Of a stretch of 53,693 nt of DNA, positions 32,029-40,445 are shown in pieces (positions within the stretch are counted from its first letter, which is position 1; the number at the start of each line of letters is the position of its first letter). The notes under the pieces are model-generated. The model ran no database searches. It had not been told where the DNA came from and saw only the letters and a program-made list of their open reading frames with translations. Source of the stretch: an uncultured Flavobacteriales bacterium (GTDB lineage: Bacteria > Bacteroidota > Bacteroidia > Flavobacteriales > Crocinitomicaceae); NCBI GenBank assembly GCA_946478775.1, contig CAMLDR010000006.1:1-53693 (forward strand), written 5' to 3'. Made by a program: the position numbers and the translations under genes.

Positions 32029-34383
32029 CTAATTTTGGTTTTGGAGGTAGTAGCGAAGTTTGACGTTGAAACTTCTCCCCGGCTTTTGGACCCGGAAATT
32101 ATCGTAGCATAGGGCATCAAAAAGATTCATGCATGAAACGGAAATATTGTAACGGCCGGAATGGCTGGTGAAACTCACAGAAGCATTACTTACAATCTGC
32201 CGCGGGATGATGAATTTTGAACTTAAAGCACCCAAACTAGGCCACTTCAGGTAAAACTCTTCGATATACGACGTGTTCCAATTGAAGCTGATCCGTTGTT
32301 TGTATTTTCCAAATTGCCTGGTATTGAATGTAAAGGAACCATTCCCGAATAAATAAGGCGCATTCGGCAACCGATCCAGGTACAGTTCGTCAGGTTCACC
32401 GTTTTCTTTTAAAGATGCATTCAAAATATCCTGGTAAGCAGCATTGAACTCCACTTTGAACAGGTCGTTATAAGAATAGCTGACCGCTCCTTCAAAACAA
32501 TTCACTTTTGCCTGGCTCAAATTCTCGTAGCGCGAAGTAATTCCAAGAGCCACCGAACGAATCAGGTTTTCCGGCAAACGGTACATGTAATTGAAATCCA
32601 CATTTACAAGATGCTTTCCGAATCGTTTCCCGAAAAGGAAACCCGCATTCACATTCTGGCTTTTTTCGGGTTGAAGGTCCGCGTTCGGTAATTGCAGTAA
32701 GCCATCTCCAAAAACTTCATATCCTTCCGGCAGGCGGTAAGTGTTTTCATAAGAAGCCTTTAACTGCAAGTAGTTCAGAACAAAGAAACTTGTCGCAATT
32801 CCGTATCCCGGCAAACGAAACTGATTATCCGTTCTGCGGATTTCCCCGGTATCATCGTCCGACTTATACAAGATGGAATTCATGTTGAATAGTTTTCCAA
32901 AGACAGAAGTCGTCCAGCGATCGCGGAATAATTTCAGTTGGTAAGAAATTCCCGTGAAATTTTTCTCCAGGATATTCGGGTCTGTAAATGGAATCGGATC
33001 TACCTGAAGCGGATCGCTCCCCACTCTTCTGATTCGCGAATAGGTATTATTCAATGTAAACTGGTGAAATTTTCCCAGTTTGTAATTCATAGTAGCAACA
33101 GCCAGTGCAGCCCGGTCATTGAATGTATACAAGGTTTTATACCAATTCAATTCTCCCGAACTATTTGAAAGCAGTTTGTAGGTATGATTCCCATTCCAAT
33201 CGTAAATGCGGGAACTCGTGTCAACAGTCATTTGCTCAATACTGCTATACAATGCCGAGACTTTCAGACCCAGGTTTTTGATGAAAAAGTTGTTTTTTTC
33301 GTATTTCAAAGTCGGGATCAGGCTGTTTTCCGTTCGATGTACTTCTCCGGCTACAATGGTCATATTCGCTCCCTGCTGGATTTCCTTATAGGTCGTATTG
33401 GCAATTAAACCGATCAACAACCGGTCTGCCCATTTTTTATTTACTACGCCTAATTCCAGCATTCCTGTTGCCGACTTGAATGCATCGTTGAAACGGGGAA
33501 CGGAAGTGGTTTTCTCGTCAATCTTCCCGGTTTTCTTGTCAAATAAATTGATGTCGACTTTGAAATTATTGTCTGAATAATTGTAAAATGCGCTTGCACT
33601 AACGATGAATCCCTTTTTAGTGGTATACCGTCCTACCAAACTTGCCTGATGCGTGTTGAAAGATCCGAATCCGTAGGAAACATCCAGGAAATTCTTAACG
33701 CTGTTGTTGGTTACAATGTTTACCGCTCCACCCAATACATCTGCTCCCAGGTTGATGGGCACTACTCCTTTGTAAATTTCAACCCGTTCAACATTGTTTA
33801 CAGGAATCGCATTAATACTAAAGGAACGCCCCATGACATCTGTCGGTAATCCGTCAATGAAAAAGCGCACCTGGTTTCCGGTAAATCCGTTCAGGGAAAA
33901 CACAAAATCGGATCCCAACCCACCACTTTCCCGGATCCGGACACCGGTAGATTGATTCAAGACCTGGTTCACATTCAAATTCAGGTTCTGAACCGGTTTC
34001 ATATCTATTGATTCCACGGCAAAAGGCTGTTCTTTCACTTCCTGTACTTTCGACTTCGCTAAAACGGTTACCTCATCGATTTGAGCAATTTTAGTCAGGG
34101 ATAACGATCCCAGTTCAAGTGCCGGTTTATTCAGATTTAATTCTTTCTCAAATGTTTCGTGCTCGGCACTGTATGCTTTCAGCAGGTAATTTGCGTAGGG
34201 AACATTCGGGATTTCAAATTTTCCGTTTTCATCTGTTGTTGTAACAAATCCGGTGCCTTCGAGTGCAATTGTAATGAATGGGACAACCTGGTTATTCTCG
34301 TTCATTTGCCCACTAATCACTCCATTCTGTGCAAACAAAAAAGGACTGGAAATCACTAAAAATAGAAGAGAGATACTTTTCAC
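32029..34383 (-). CDS. TonB-dependent receptor (XusA-like partner of DUF4374)
   Basis: I start at the GTG giving MKSISLLFLVISSPFLFAQ, a clean signal peptide, and not at an ATG 52 codons upstream, because a full promoter lies inside that extension. The 784-residue protein has a carboxypeptidase-regulatory-like domain (about 20-105, VISGQMNENNQVVPFITIAL), a plug (about 125-230, with EQPFAVESIDM, GVRIRESGGLGSDF and RVEIYKGVVPINLGADVLGGAVNIV) and a 22-strand barrel ending in FNVKLRYYLQNQN. It imports a substrate across the outer membrane with TonB energy. Pairing with DUF4374 suggests a ferric siderophore, but that is inferred. Confidence 0.94.
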   Translation of the reverse strand: MKSISLLFLVISSPFLFAQNGVISGQMNENNQVVPFITIALEGTGFVTTTDENGKFEIPNVPYANYLLKAYSAEHETFEKELNLNKPALELGSLSLTKIAQIDEVTVLAKSKVQEVKEQPFAVESIDMKPVQNLNLNVNQVLNQSTGVRIRESGGLGSDFVFSLNGFTGNQVRFFIDGLPTDVMGRSFSINAIPVNNVERVEIYKGVVPINLGADVLGGAVNIVTNNSVKNFLDVSYGFGSFNTHQASLVGRYTTKKGFIVSASAFYNYSDNNFKVDINLFDKKTGKIDEKTTSVPRFNDAFKSATGMLELGVVNKKWADRLLIGLIANTTYKEIQQGANMTIVAGEVHRTENSLIPTLKYEKNNFFIKNLGLKVSALYSSIEQMTVDTSSRIYDWNGNHTYKLLSNSSGELNWYKTLYTFNDRAALAVATMNYKLGKFHQFTLNNTYSRIRRVGSDPLQVDPIPFTDPNILEKNFTGISYQLKLFRDRWTTSVFGKLFNMNSILYKSDDDTGEIRRTDNQFRLPGYGIATSFFVLNYLQLKASYENTYRLPEGYEVFGDGLLQLPNADLQPEKSQNVNAGFLFGKRFGKHLVNVDFNYMYRLPENLIRSVALGITSRYENLSQAKVNCFEGAVSYSYNDLFKVEFNAAYQDILNASLKENGEPDELYLDRLPNAPYLFGNGSFTFNTRQFGKYKQRISFNWNTSYIEEFYLKWPSLGALSSKFIIPRQIVSNASVSFTSHSGRYNISVSCMNLFDALCYDNFRVQKPGRSFNVKLRYYLQNQN

Positions 34384-34422
34384 AAAATTGGTTGTTTTAC
34401 CTCGTTCCAGAGATATTTTTTG

Positions 34423-34454
34423 CAAAATTACATCGTGTTTAAGGCTAGAACCAA
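34423..34454 (-). promoter_or_regulatory. Bacteroidota promoter of the receptor-DUF4374 operon
   Basis: On the minus strand TTG (34452-34454) and TAATTTTG (34423-34430) are separated by 21 bases, matching the flavobacterial TTG-N17-23-TAnnTTTG promoter. Transcription would start near 34417, about 34 bases before the GTG, and downstream of the alternative ATG at 34539. Confidence 0.6.
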
Positions 34455-34714
34455 TACCTTTTTGAGCGTAAAAAAAACCCGGAATACCGCACAGAGAGTA
34501 TCTCAAATTACCCGATTCCTGATATTTCAGATCTTTCACTAATTCCGTCTAGTGAATTTGGCACAAAAAGTAAATTCCAATTAGTTAACTGGTTTACTTG
34601 ACGTTACCTTTAGAAGTTGTGCTGCTTAAATAAAGACAGCGTATTTAACATCTTTAAAAAACCGGAACCTGCCAATAAATCTGTATATTTCGATATTCAA
34701 TAAAAAACACTACT
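34455..34714. other. Divergent intergenic region, no gene seen
   Basis: Apart from the receptor promoter there is no coding sequence. I looked for a cobalamin riboswitch and a Fur box and saw neither. On the minus strand, gcggtattccgggttttttt (34478-34497) gives a weak hairpin with T-run but has no gene to end. Confidence 0.45.
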
Positions 34715-35185
34715 ATGGAACAAAAACTCCTGTCACTTATTTTATTTGGCAACCTCTGTTTTTATTCATCTGCCCAACAAAACACCACTGTTTCCGGAGG
34801 AGATGCAAGCGGAACAGGAGGATCTGTCAGTTACTCCATTGGGCAAGTTGACTACATCAACAGTTCCGGCAGCAGCGGAAATATCCACCAAGGCGTACAA
34901 CAAGTCTATGAAGTGGATGATGTTTCCGGCATAACTGAATTTTCATCCCTGATTACGGCTATTTTCCCGAATCCCACCAGTGGAATTCTGAGTCTGGAAG
35001 TGAACGAAACAGGCAAGGAAATGAAGTATGAACTCATTGATTTGACCGGCCGGATTTTGACTTCATCCAACATCCTGTCACTCCAAACAACTATCGACTT
35101 AACTTCTTTTGCGTCCGGAGAGTATTTGCTAAATATCTCTTCACAAAGTACACTGATTAAAACCCTTAAAATTGTAAAACACTAA
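34715..35185 (+). CDS. Small T9SS-sorted surface protein
   Basis: The 156-residue protein has a signal peptide (to about FYSSAQ), a short Gly/Ser-rich middle (VSGGDASGTGGSVSYSIGQVDY…GNIHQGVQQVYEV), and a T9SS sorting domain for the last 75 residues (AIFPNPTSGILSLEV, YELIDLTGRIL, GEYLLNISSQ). The SYSIGQVDY…QGVQQ element is common in Bacteroidota small sorted proteins. It lies two bases before the next gene, so both are made from one mRNA. It may be a surface partner or chaperone-like anchor for it. Confidence 0.9.
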   Translation: MEQKLLSLILFGNLCFYSSAQQNTTVSGGDASGTGGSVSYSIGQVDYINSSGSSGNIHQGVQQVYEVDDVSGITEFSSLITAIFPNPTSGILSLEVNETGKEMKYELIDLTGRILTSSNILSLQTTIDLTSFASGEYLLNISSQSTLIKTLKIVKH

Positions 35186-35187
35186 TT

Positions 35188-36816
35188 ATGAAAAAACTCA
35201 TTGCTACAGCCTCTTTCATGCTTTTAAGCCTGTTGACTTTTGCCCAGGCACCTCAAAAAATGACCTATCAATCGGTTATCAGAAATAGTTCCAATACATT
35301 GATTGCAAACACACCTGTCGGAATTCAAATCTCTATTTTATCCACTTCACCAACGGGAACTGCGGTATATATTGAACGCCACACCACGACCACCAATGCC
35401 AATGGATTAGCAACCCTTCAAATCGGAAATGGAACTCCGGTTGCAGGAACGTTCAATTCAATCGATTGGTCGACCGGGAATTACTATATCAAAACGGAAA
35501 CAGACCCAGCGGGTGGAACGGTTTACAGTATTTCAGGAACTTCTCAGCTACTAAGTGTTCCTTATGCTTTATATGCCGAAGAATCGGGCAACGGAGGATC
35601 ATTCAGCGGAGATTACAATGATTTGACCAACACTCCTACAAACGTAAGTGCATTTACAAACGACGCAGGCTATATTACCAACCCGAATGATGCAGATGCA
35701 AATCCAACCAACGAAATCCAGACATTGTCCATTTCAGGGCAAGTTATTTCAATCAGTGGAGGAAATACCATTACATTGCCTGCAGCAAGCGGTGGTGTCA
35801 CTTTAGATGGAGCATACGATCAGGGCGGAGCAGGATTGGGCAGAACCATTACTGCCGATTCGGGACCCGTTCAGATTAACGGATCAGGAACAAACACTGC
35901 TGCACTTGGTATTCTTTTTACCGGGACCGGTAACTCAATCAATGCCGTTAACAACAATGCCGCAAACGCTTTTTCAGTGATCCAAGCTGTTACAAACAGC
36001 ACCGGCGCTAATAATTCGGCTATTTTCGGACAAAGTACAGGAGCTGCCAGAGCCTTGTCCGGTGAAGTTACTGCAGCTTCTACTGCAGACGCAGCAGTAC
36101 GTGGAAACAACCTGCGGACCGCAGGAGGAATCGGAGTTGAAGGTGTAGGATTTAACGGTGTTTCCGGACAAACAAATTACCGTGAAGGTTATGGTGTTTT
36201 TGGGCAGAATTTTGATTTGACGGGGCCCTTAACTGCAAATTCTGTCGGAGTTGGCGGTGTCGGTTACATCGGCGTACTTGGTCAATCTACTGATCCTGCG
36301 GGTGGTGGAATTGCTTCCATGGACAACATCATTGCATTGGGAGATCTAACGGTTTCCGGAACAAAAAACTTTCGTATTGATCATCCGCAGGATCCTGCAA
36401 ACAAATACCTCAATCACTTCTCTATTGAATCCAACGAAGTATTAAATATTTACCGCGGAACAGTAGCATTTGATCAAAATGGGATAGCGGTTGTCCAACT
36501 TCCTGATTGGTTTGATGCCGTGAATAAGAATGCATCTTATCAATTGACTCCCATCGGAGGATATGCACCGATCTTCATTGCTGAAAAAATCAAAGACGGT
36601 CGTTTTGTCATTGCAGGCGGAATGCCTGGAATGGAAGTTTCATGGGCGGTTTATGCAGAACGAAATGATCCTTATTTGCAGCAACACCCGGAAGCAAGAC
36701 AAGTAGAGGAATTGAAATCGGATCGTGACAGCGGGAAGTATTTGCGTCCTGATTTATATAATATGCCTGCTGAACAAGGAATTTTGATTGCTCCTGCAAC
36801 CAAGCAAAACAAATAA
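35188..36816 (+). CDS. Secreted mosaic surface protein with tail-fibre-like segments
   Basis: The 542-residue protein has a signal peptide (MKKLIATASFMLLSLLTFAQ). Then comes an N-terminal module common in Bacteroidota (PQKMTYQSVIRNSSNTLIANTPVGIQISIL), a linker like those in phage tail fibres (FSGDYNDLTNTPT, GYITNPNDADANPTNEIQTLS), a Gly/Ala/Asn-rich shaft (about 215-375), and a C-terminal module (NFRIDHPQDPANKYLNHFSIES…IYRGTVAFDQNGIAVVQLPDWFDAVNKNASYQLTP) seen in many surface and fibre proteins. No T9SS tail is present, so it may rely on its neighbour. It is probably an oligomeric adhesin. Confidence 0.88.
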   Translation: MKKLIATASFMLLSLLTFAQAPQKMTYQSVIRNSSNTLIANTPVGIQISILSTSPTGTAVYIERHTTTTNANGLATLQIGNGTPVAGTFNSIDWSTGNYYIKTETDPAGGTVYSISGTSQLLSVPYALYAEESGNGGSFSGDYNDLTNTPTNVSAFTNDAGYITNPNDADANPTNEIQTLSISGQVISISGGNTITLPAASGGVTLDGAYDQGGAGLGRTITADSGPVQINGSGTNTAALGILFTGTGNSINAVNNNAANAFSVIQAVTNSTGANNSAIFGQSTGAARALSGEVTAASTADAAVRGNNLRTAGGIGVEGVGFNGVSGQTNYREGYGVFGQNFDLTGPLTANSVGVGGVGYIGVLGQSTDPAGGGIASMDNIIALGDLTVSGTKNFRIDHPQDPANKYLNHFSIESNEVLNIYRGTVAFDQNGIAVVQLPDWFDAVNKNASYQLTPIGGYAPIFIAEKIKDGRFVIAGGMPGMEVSWAVYAERNDPYLQQHPEARQVEELKSDRDSGKYLRPDLYNMPAEQGILIAPATKQNK

Positions 36817-36871
36817 AAAACGGTTACTTATCATCCTGTTTCCAAAATGGAGCGGGTTTTCAAAAATCTAA

Positions 36872-36899
36872 AAAGGGAGGCGAATATTCGCCTCCCTTT
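36872..36899. terminator. Bidirectional terminator, perfect 28-base palindrome
   Basis: The arms aaagggaggcgaat / attcgcctcccttt are exact reverse complements with no loop. It separates the surface-protein operon and the convergent metalloprotease gene. Confidence 0.85.
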
Positions 36900-36926
36900 C
36901 TTGTGAACAGGGTTAGTAATTAGTTG

Positions 36927-39296
36927 TTATTCTTTTACAAATTTGATCTGAGTTGTTTCATTGCTGGCAGAACTTATTTTCACGAAATAAACTCCCGAAC
37001 TGATTTCCGAAACATCGATTGTGGCGTTGCTTTTCAATTCAGTACTGGAGAGTACTTTACCGCTCATGTCCATTACTTCTACCTGCATCACTTCATCCGG
37101 ATTAGATGAACTGATCGCTAGTTTGTCTTTTGCCGGATTAGGATAAAGAGAATAGTTTTCCATACGCGTTTCTTCCCCTAAGAAAGAAGCCGAAGTTCTT
37201 GCCACATTCAGGGTATAGCACGTGGCGCTGTTTGCACCGTTATATCCATAAACGCGAACCGTATAAGTTCCAACAGCCAGGTTTGCAAGCGAGACATTCT
37301 CTGTTGCGGTTGAACCTGTTCCTGATCCGATTTGCGTTCCTGCACTGTTGTAAATCACCAGGTCATAATCCACACCTCCTGGTCCTGCAAGTGCAAATTG
37401 ATGTGTTCCGACAGAAGTTGTTGTAACCTTGTAATAATCTTGGTCTGTGCCGGAAGAAATTGCCGCGGAAATAGTTGTTGCCAATGGAATGGTTGCCGCG
37501 GCCGCTAATGAATTATTCGGTTCGTAAGCAGTTGAACAATTCGTTACGGATGTTGCCGTGGCAGTAAGCGTATAACAAGTCGCACTGATTGCATTGTTGT
37601 ATCCAAACACCTTTGCGTAATACGTTCCCGCAGCTTGTCCGTTCAATGTTACGGATTCCGTTGCTGTACCGCTTGTTCCTGCACCGATTTGTGTTCCTCC
37701 ACTGTTGTAAATCACCAAATCAAAGTCCACCCCGGAAGGTCCGGCAAGGTTAAATACATTATTGGTAGTTGTGGATGTAGTGATCTTAAAGAAATCCACA
37801 TCTCCGGAAGTTGCAATTGCTGCTGAAGCAGCTGTTCCACTTGTCAATGCTGCTGCTGCTGCCTGCGTTTCGTTCGGTTCGTAAGCATTTGTACAGGTTT
37901 GTCCGCCGCCACCGGTTTCACAAGTCAGGGAAATACAGCTATTCACGCGACTTCTGATCAGGTTACCCGGTTGGGGTCCAAAACCAAGCGTAAAGTTCAT
38001 TCCGGTACTTGTTAAATGGCAATAACTCATAATGGTTCCGCCGTTCGAAGGAATTGGGCCGTTACAGCCTTCCGAATAGCCGGCCTGCGGACCACAACCA
38101 TCAATCGCACCGCCTGTCCAGCTGCACGCGTGGGTATGTGGTGATCCTAAATTGTGTCCGATTTCATGCGCCGTAACGTTTATAGCCCAGCTATAAGTCG
38201 GAATTGCATTGACAGTTCCTCCGACCGCTCCGCAGAATCCATGTTTGTAATATTCATTGCTTCCGCATAATTGATCCAACCAGGCAACTCCGCCTCCACC
38301 TGTAGTCGAGAAAAGGGTAGCGATATTTGCTCCGAAATTCGAACGATTGGCAGAGAAGGTATTCAGATCATCATTATAAGTATCAGCAGTTGTCCAGATA
38401 TACAGCTGATTCAATTTCGATCCGATCTGTTCATTTTCATAAAGCAATTTGAAATTATTGAAGATGTTTGTCATGTGATTTGTCACGGCCTGCGTACTTC
38501 CTTTGGATGTATACAAATTGTAGCGCGTTTCCCAGAAATAAGTCACACATTTGTAAGTAGCTTTTTCCATGTGCTCCAGGGCTTCTTTTTGCGAAGAAAG
38601 CCTTTCTACAGCCTGCTGGTATTGTTCCAGTTCCTCCGAACCACAGGAATAAACAGGTTTGTTCTTCAGATCATCATCCGAATAAACCACATGCACCCCG
38701 CCGTTATTCTCCGGAAGCCTGATTAAACCCGCTTCAATGGTTGCATCTTCCGCTGAGTTCCTGTTAATCAAAACAAAGAATTCCTCCCGGAAGAAACTCA
38801 CTCCTACCACTGCATCTTCACCTCGAACCGTCCCCTGGTAATAAAGCCCTAAATTCACTCCCTGCTCCAAACCCGGAGTACTCGTCTCGAGTTTAAATTC
38901 ATCTGTGAAAATGTTTACCTGAACCAGGTCCAGAGTTAAGATCTGATCTTCGTAAGGCAATTGAACGGAAAGTACTTCCGGCCGGATTGCAAGCAGATTG
39001 GAAATGGATGCAGCATTTGAATACGCAACAAATCCGGACTTTTCAAGAGCCAGACTGGCAGTAGACTCGATCTCCGGAGATACCGATTTTACACGCGCAC
39101 CGTTGAAATCAAAGGAGTAAACATCCTTTATTGTCTTAAATGCGTCGTTTACGCGTTTCTGATTGATCCGTTCGAAGGATTTTGCTTCTGAGTAGATTCC
39201 CTTGGGAACGGATATTTTCTTAAATTCCTGAGTGTAAGCGCCCAAAGAGCAGCCAATACACAATACTGTAGTCACTAAAAAGTTCTTCTTCTTCAT
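36927..39296 (-). CDS. T9SS-secreted reprolysin-like (M12B) zinc metalloprotease with PPC domains
   Basis: The 789-residue protein has a signal peptide, a propeptide-like region (about 25-245), and a metzincin domain with TAHEIGHNLGSPH (His377, Glu378, His381, His387) and a Met-turn at TIMSYCH (Met423). Cysteines in CSWTGGAIDGCGPQ and nearby look like disulfides, as in M12B. Then come two pre-peptidase C-terminal (PPC) domains of about 115 residues, each opening with TNAYEPNET- or STAYEPNNS-like sequence, and a T9SS sorting domain (YSLYPNPAKDKLAIS…GVYFVKIS). It is an extracellular protease, probably matured by removing the propeptide. Substrates are unknown. Confidence 0.95.
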   Translation of the reverse strand: MKKKNFLVTTVLCIGCSLGAYTQEFKKISVPKGIYSEAKSFERINQKRVNDAFKTIKDVYSFDFNGARVKSVSPEIESTASLALEKSGFVAYSNAASISNLLAIRPEVLSVQLPYEDQILTLDLVQVNIFTDEFKLETSTPGLEQGVNLGLYYQGTVRGEDAVVGVSFFREEFFVLINRNSAEDATIEAGLIRLPENNGGVHVVYSDDDLKNKPVYSCGSEELEQYQQAVERLSSQKEALEHMEKATYKCVTYFWETRYNLYTSKGSTQAVTNHMTNIFNNFKLLYENEQIGSKLNQLYIWTTADTYNDDLNTFSANRSNFGANIATLFSTTGGGGVAWLDQLCGSNEYYKHGFCGAVGGTVNAIPTYSWAINVTAHEIGHNLGSPHTHACSWTGGAIDGCGPQAGYSEGCNGPIPSNGGTIMSYCHLTSTGMNFTLGFGPQPGNLIRSRVNSCISLTCETGGGGQTCTNAYEPNETQAAAAALTSGTAASAAIATSGDVDFFKITTSTTTNNVFNLAGPSGVDFDLVIYNSGGTQIGAGTSGTATESVTLNGQAAGTYYAKVFGYNNAISATCYTLTATATSVTNCSTAYEPNNSLAAAATIPLATTISAAISSGTDQDYYKVTTTSVGTHQFALAGPGGVDYDLVIYNSAGTQIGSGTGSTATENVSLANLAVGTYTVRVYGYNGANSATCYTLNVARTSASFLGEETRMENYSLYPNPAKDKLAISSSNPDEVMQVEVMDMSGKVLSSTELKSNATIDVSEISSGVYFVKISSASNETTQIKFVKE

Positions 39297-39586
39297 AAAT
39301 AGCGTTTTAATGTTAGCCGGTGAATATTACAACTAATGTTTGAATTAAAACAATTTACAATGTTAAAATTCTTATTTTTAACAAATGAAAAATAAATTAA
39401 CACGATTGAAGTTAGTTGAAAACCAAACAGTTATAAATCATTACTTAATTCGAAGCTTGAAAACAGAAATTGTTGCAATTTTCGACTGATTTTCAATAAC
39501 ATCAAAAAAAGAAATGGAACCAGGTAGGATGTTCAACTAAAATGTCGATCTTTAATTGTATTCAATCCTTTGATTAAAAACTATTC
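39297..39586. other. AT-rich divergent intergenic region, no gene seen
   Basis: This region is about 75 percent A+T and carries the promoters for the metalloprotease (minus) and methyltransferase (plus). The best minus-strand candidate is TAACATTG, one base off TAnnTTTG, with a TTTG 16 bases upstream. I see no hairpin or coding frame. Confidence 0.4.
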
Positions 39587-40423
39587 ATGGAGAATTATAA
39601 AGAGATTAACAAAAATCAATGGAACCAACGGGTTGATCCGCATATAGCATCTGAATTCTATGATCAGCAAAGTTTTTTATCCGGTAAAAATTCACTTCAG
39701 GAAACAGAGCTTGCTTTATTGGGAGATGTTACGGGAAAACGCATTTTGCACCTGCAATGTCATTTCGGACAAGATACGATCTCACTTTCACGCATGGGGG
39801 CCATTACTGTTGGAGCCGATCTTTCCGATAAAGCGATTGATAAAGCCAGAGAAATTGCTTCTGCAACAGGAGTTGACGCCACATTCGTTTGTTGTGATCT
39901 TTACGATCTTCCGCAACACCTGGAAGGTACCTTCGACCTGGTTTTTACTTCTTACGGAACAATCGGTTGGCTTCCGGACCTGGACAAATGGGCTTCGGTA
40001 ATCCATCACTTTTTGAAACCTGGCGGAAAATTTGTCTTTGTGGAGTTCCATCCAATCGTCTGGATGTTTGATAATGATTTCCAAAAAGTCGGATACCGTT
40101 ATTTTAAATCAGAACCGATTATAGAAACCGAAAGCGGCACATATGCAGACAAAGACGCCCCGATCCAAACGACCTCTGTGAGCTGGAACCACGGATTGAG
40201 TGAAGTCATTACGAGTTTATTGAAGCAGGGAATCCAACTGCAGGATCTGCAGGAATATGATTTTTCAAACTACAATTGTTTTGCGCATACCGAAGAATTC
40301 GCCCCCGGGAAATACCGGATCAAGCATTTGGGGAACTTCATTCCAATGATGTTTTCGATTGTCGGAGTGAAACCGGCACTTTCCAATACTCCTCCCTTAT
40401 CTCCTTCCGAAGGCGGAATTTGA
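39587..40423 (+). CDS. Class I SAM-dependent methyltransferase
   Basis: The 278-residue protein has the methyltransferase_11/25 fold. Motif I is ILHLQCHFGQDTISLS (about residues 53-68), the acidic end of strand 2 is VGADLSDKAI, and motif IV is FDLVFTSYGTIGWL, followed by FLKPGGKFVFVEFHP. The unusual HLQCHFG version of motif I is typical of a Bacteroidota group of unknown substrate. The last 12-13 residues (SNTPPLSPSEGGI) look like translated repeat sequence and are unlikely to be part of the fold. The gene precedes the DUF1304 gene by 22 bases and may be cotranscribed. Confidence 0.92.
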   Translation: MENYKEINKNQWNQRVDPHIASEFYDQQSFLSGKNSLQETELALLGDVTGKRILHLQCHFGQDTISLSRMGAITVGADLSDKAIDKAREIASATGVDATFVCCDLYDLPQHLEGTFDLVFTSYGTIGWLPDLDKWASVIHHFLKPGGKFVFVEFHPIVWMFDNDFQKVGYRYFKSEPIIETESGTYADKDAPIQTTSVSWNHGLSEVITSLLKQGIQLQDLQEYDFSNYNCFAHTEEFAPGKYRIKHLGNFIPMMFSIVGVKPALSNTPPLSPSEGGI

Positions 40424-40445
40424 ACCTCATTTAATTATTGAAACT

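Noticed and set aside
34384..34714. Cobalamin riboswitch or Fur box upstream of the TonB-dependent receptor
   Set aside because: None of the conserved boxes of a cobalamin riboswitch is present and there is no GATAAT-type Fur palindrome.
38271..38726. 151-codon plus-strand reading frame inside the M12B protease gene
   Set aside because: It is the complement of the catalytic domain's coding sequence and has no independent support.
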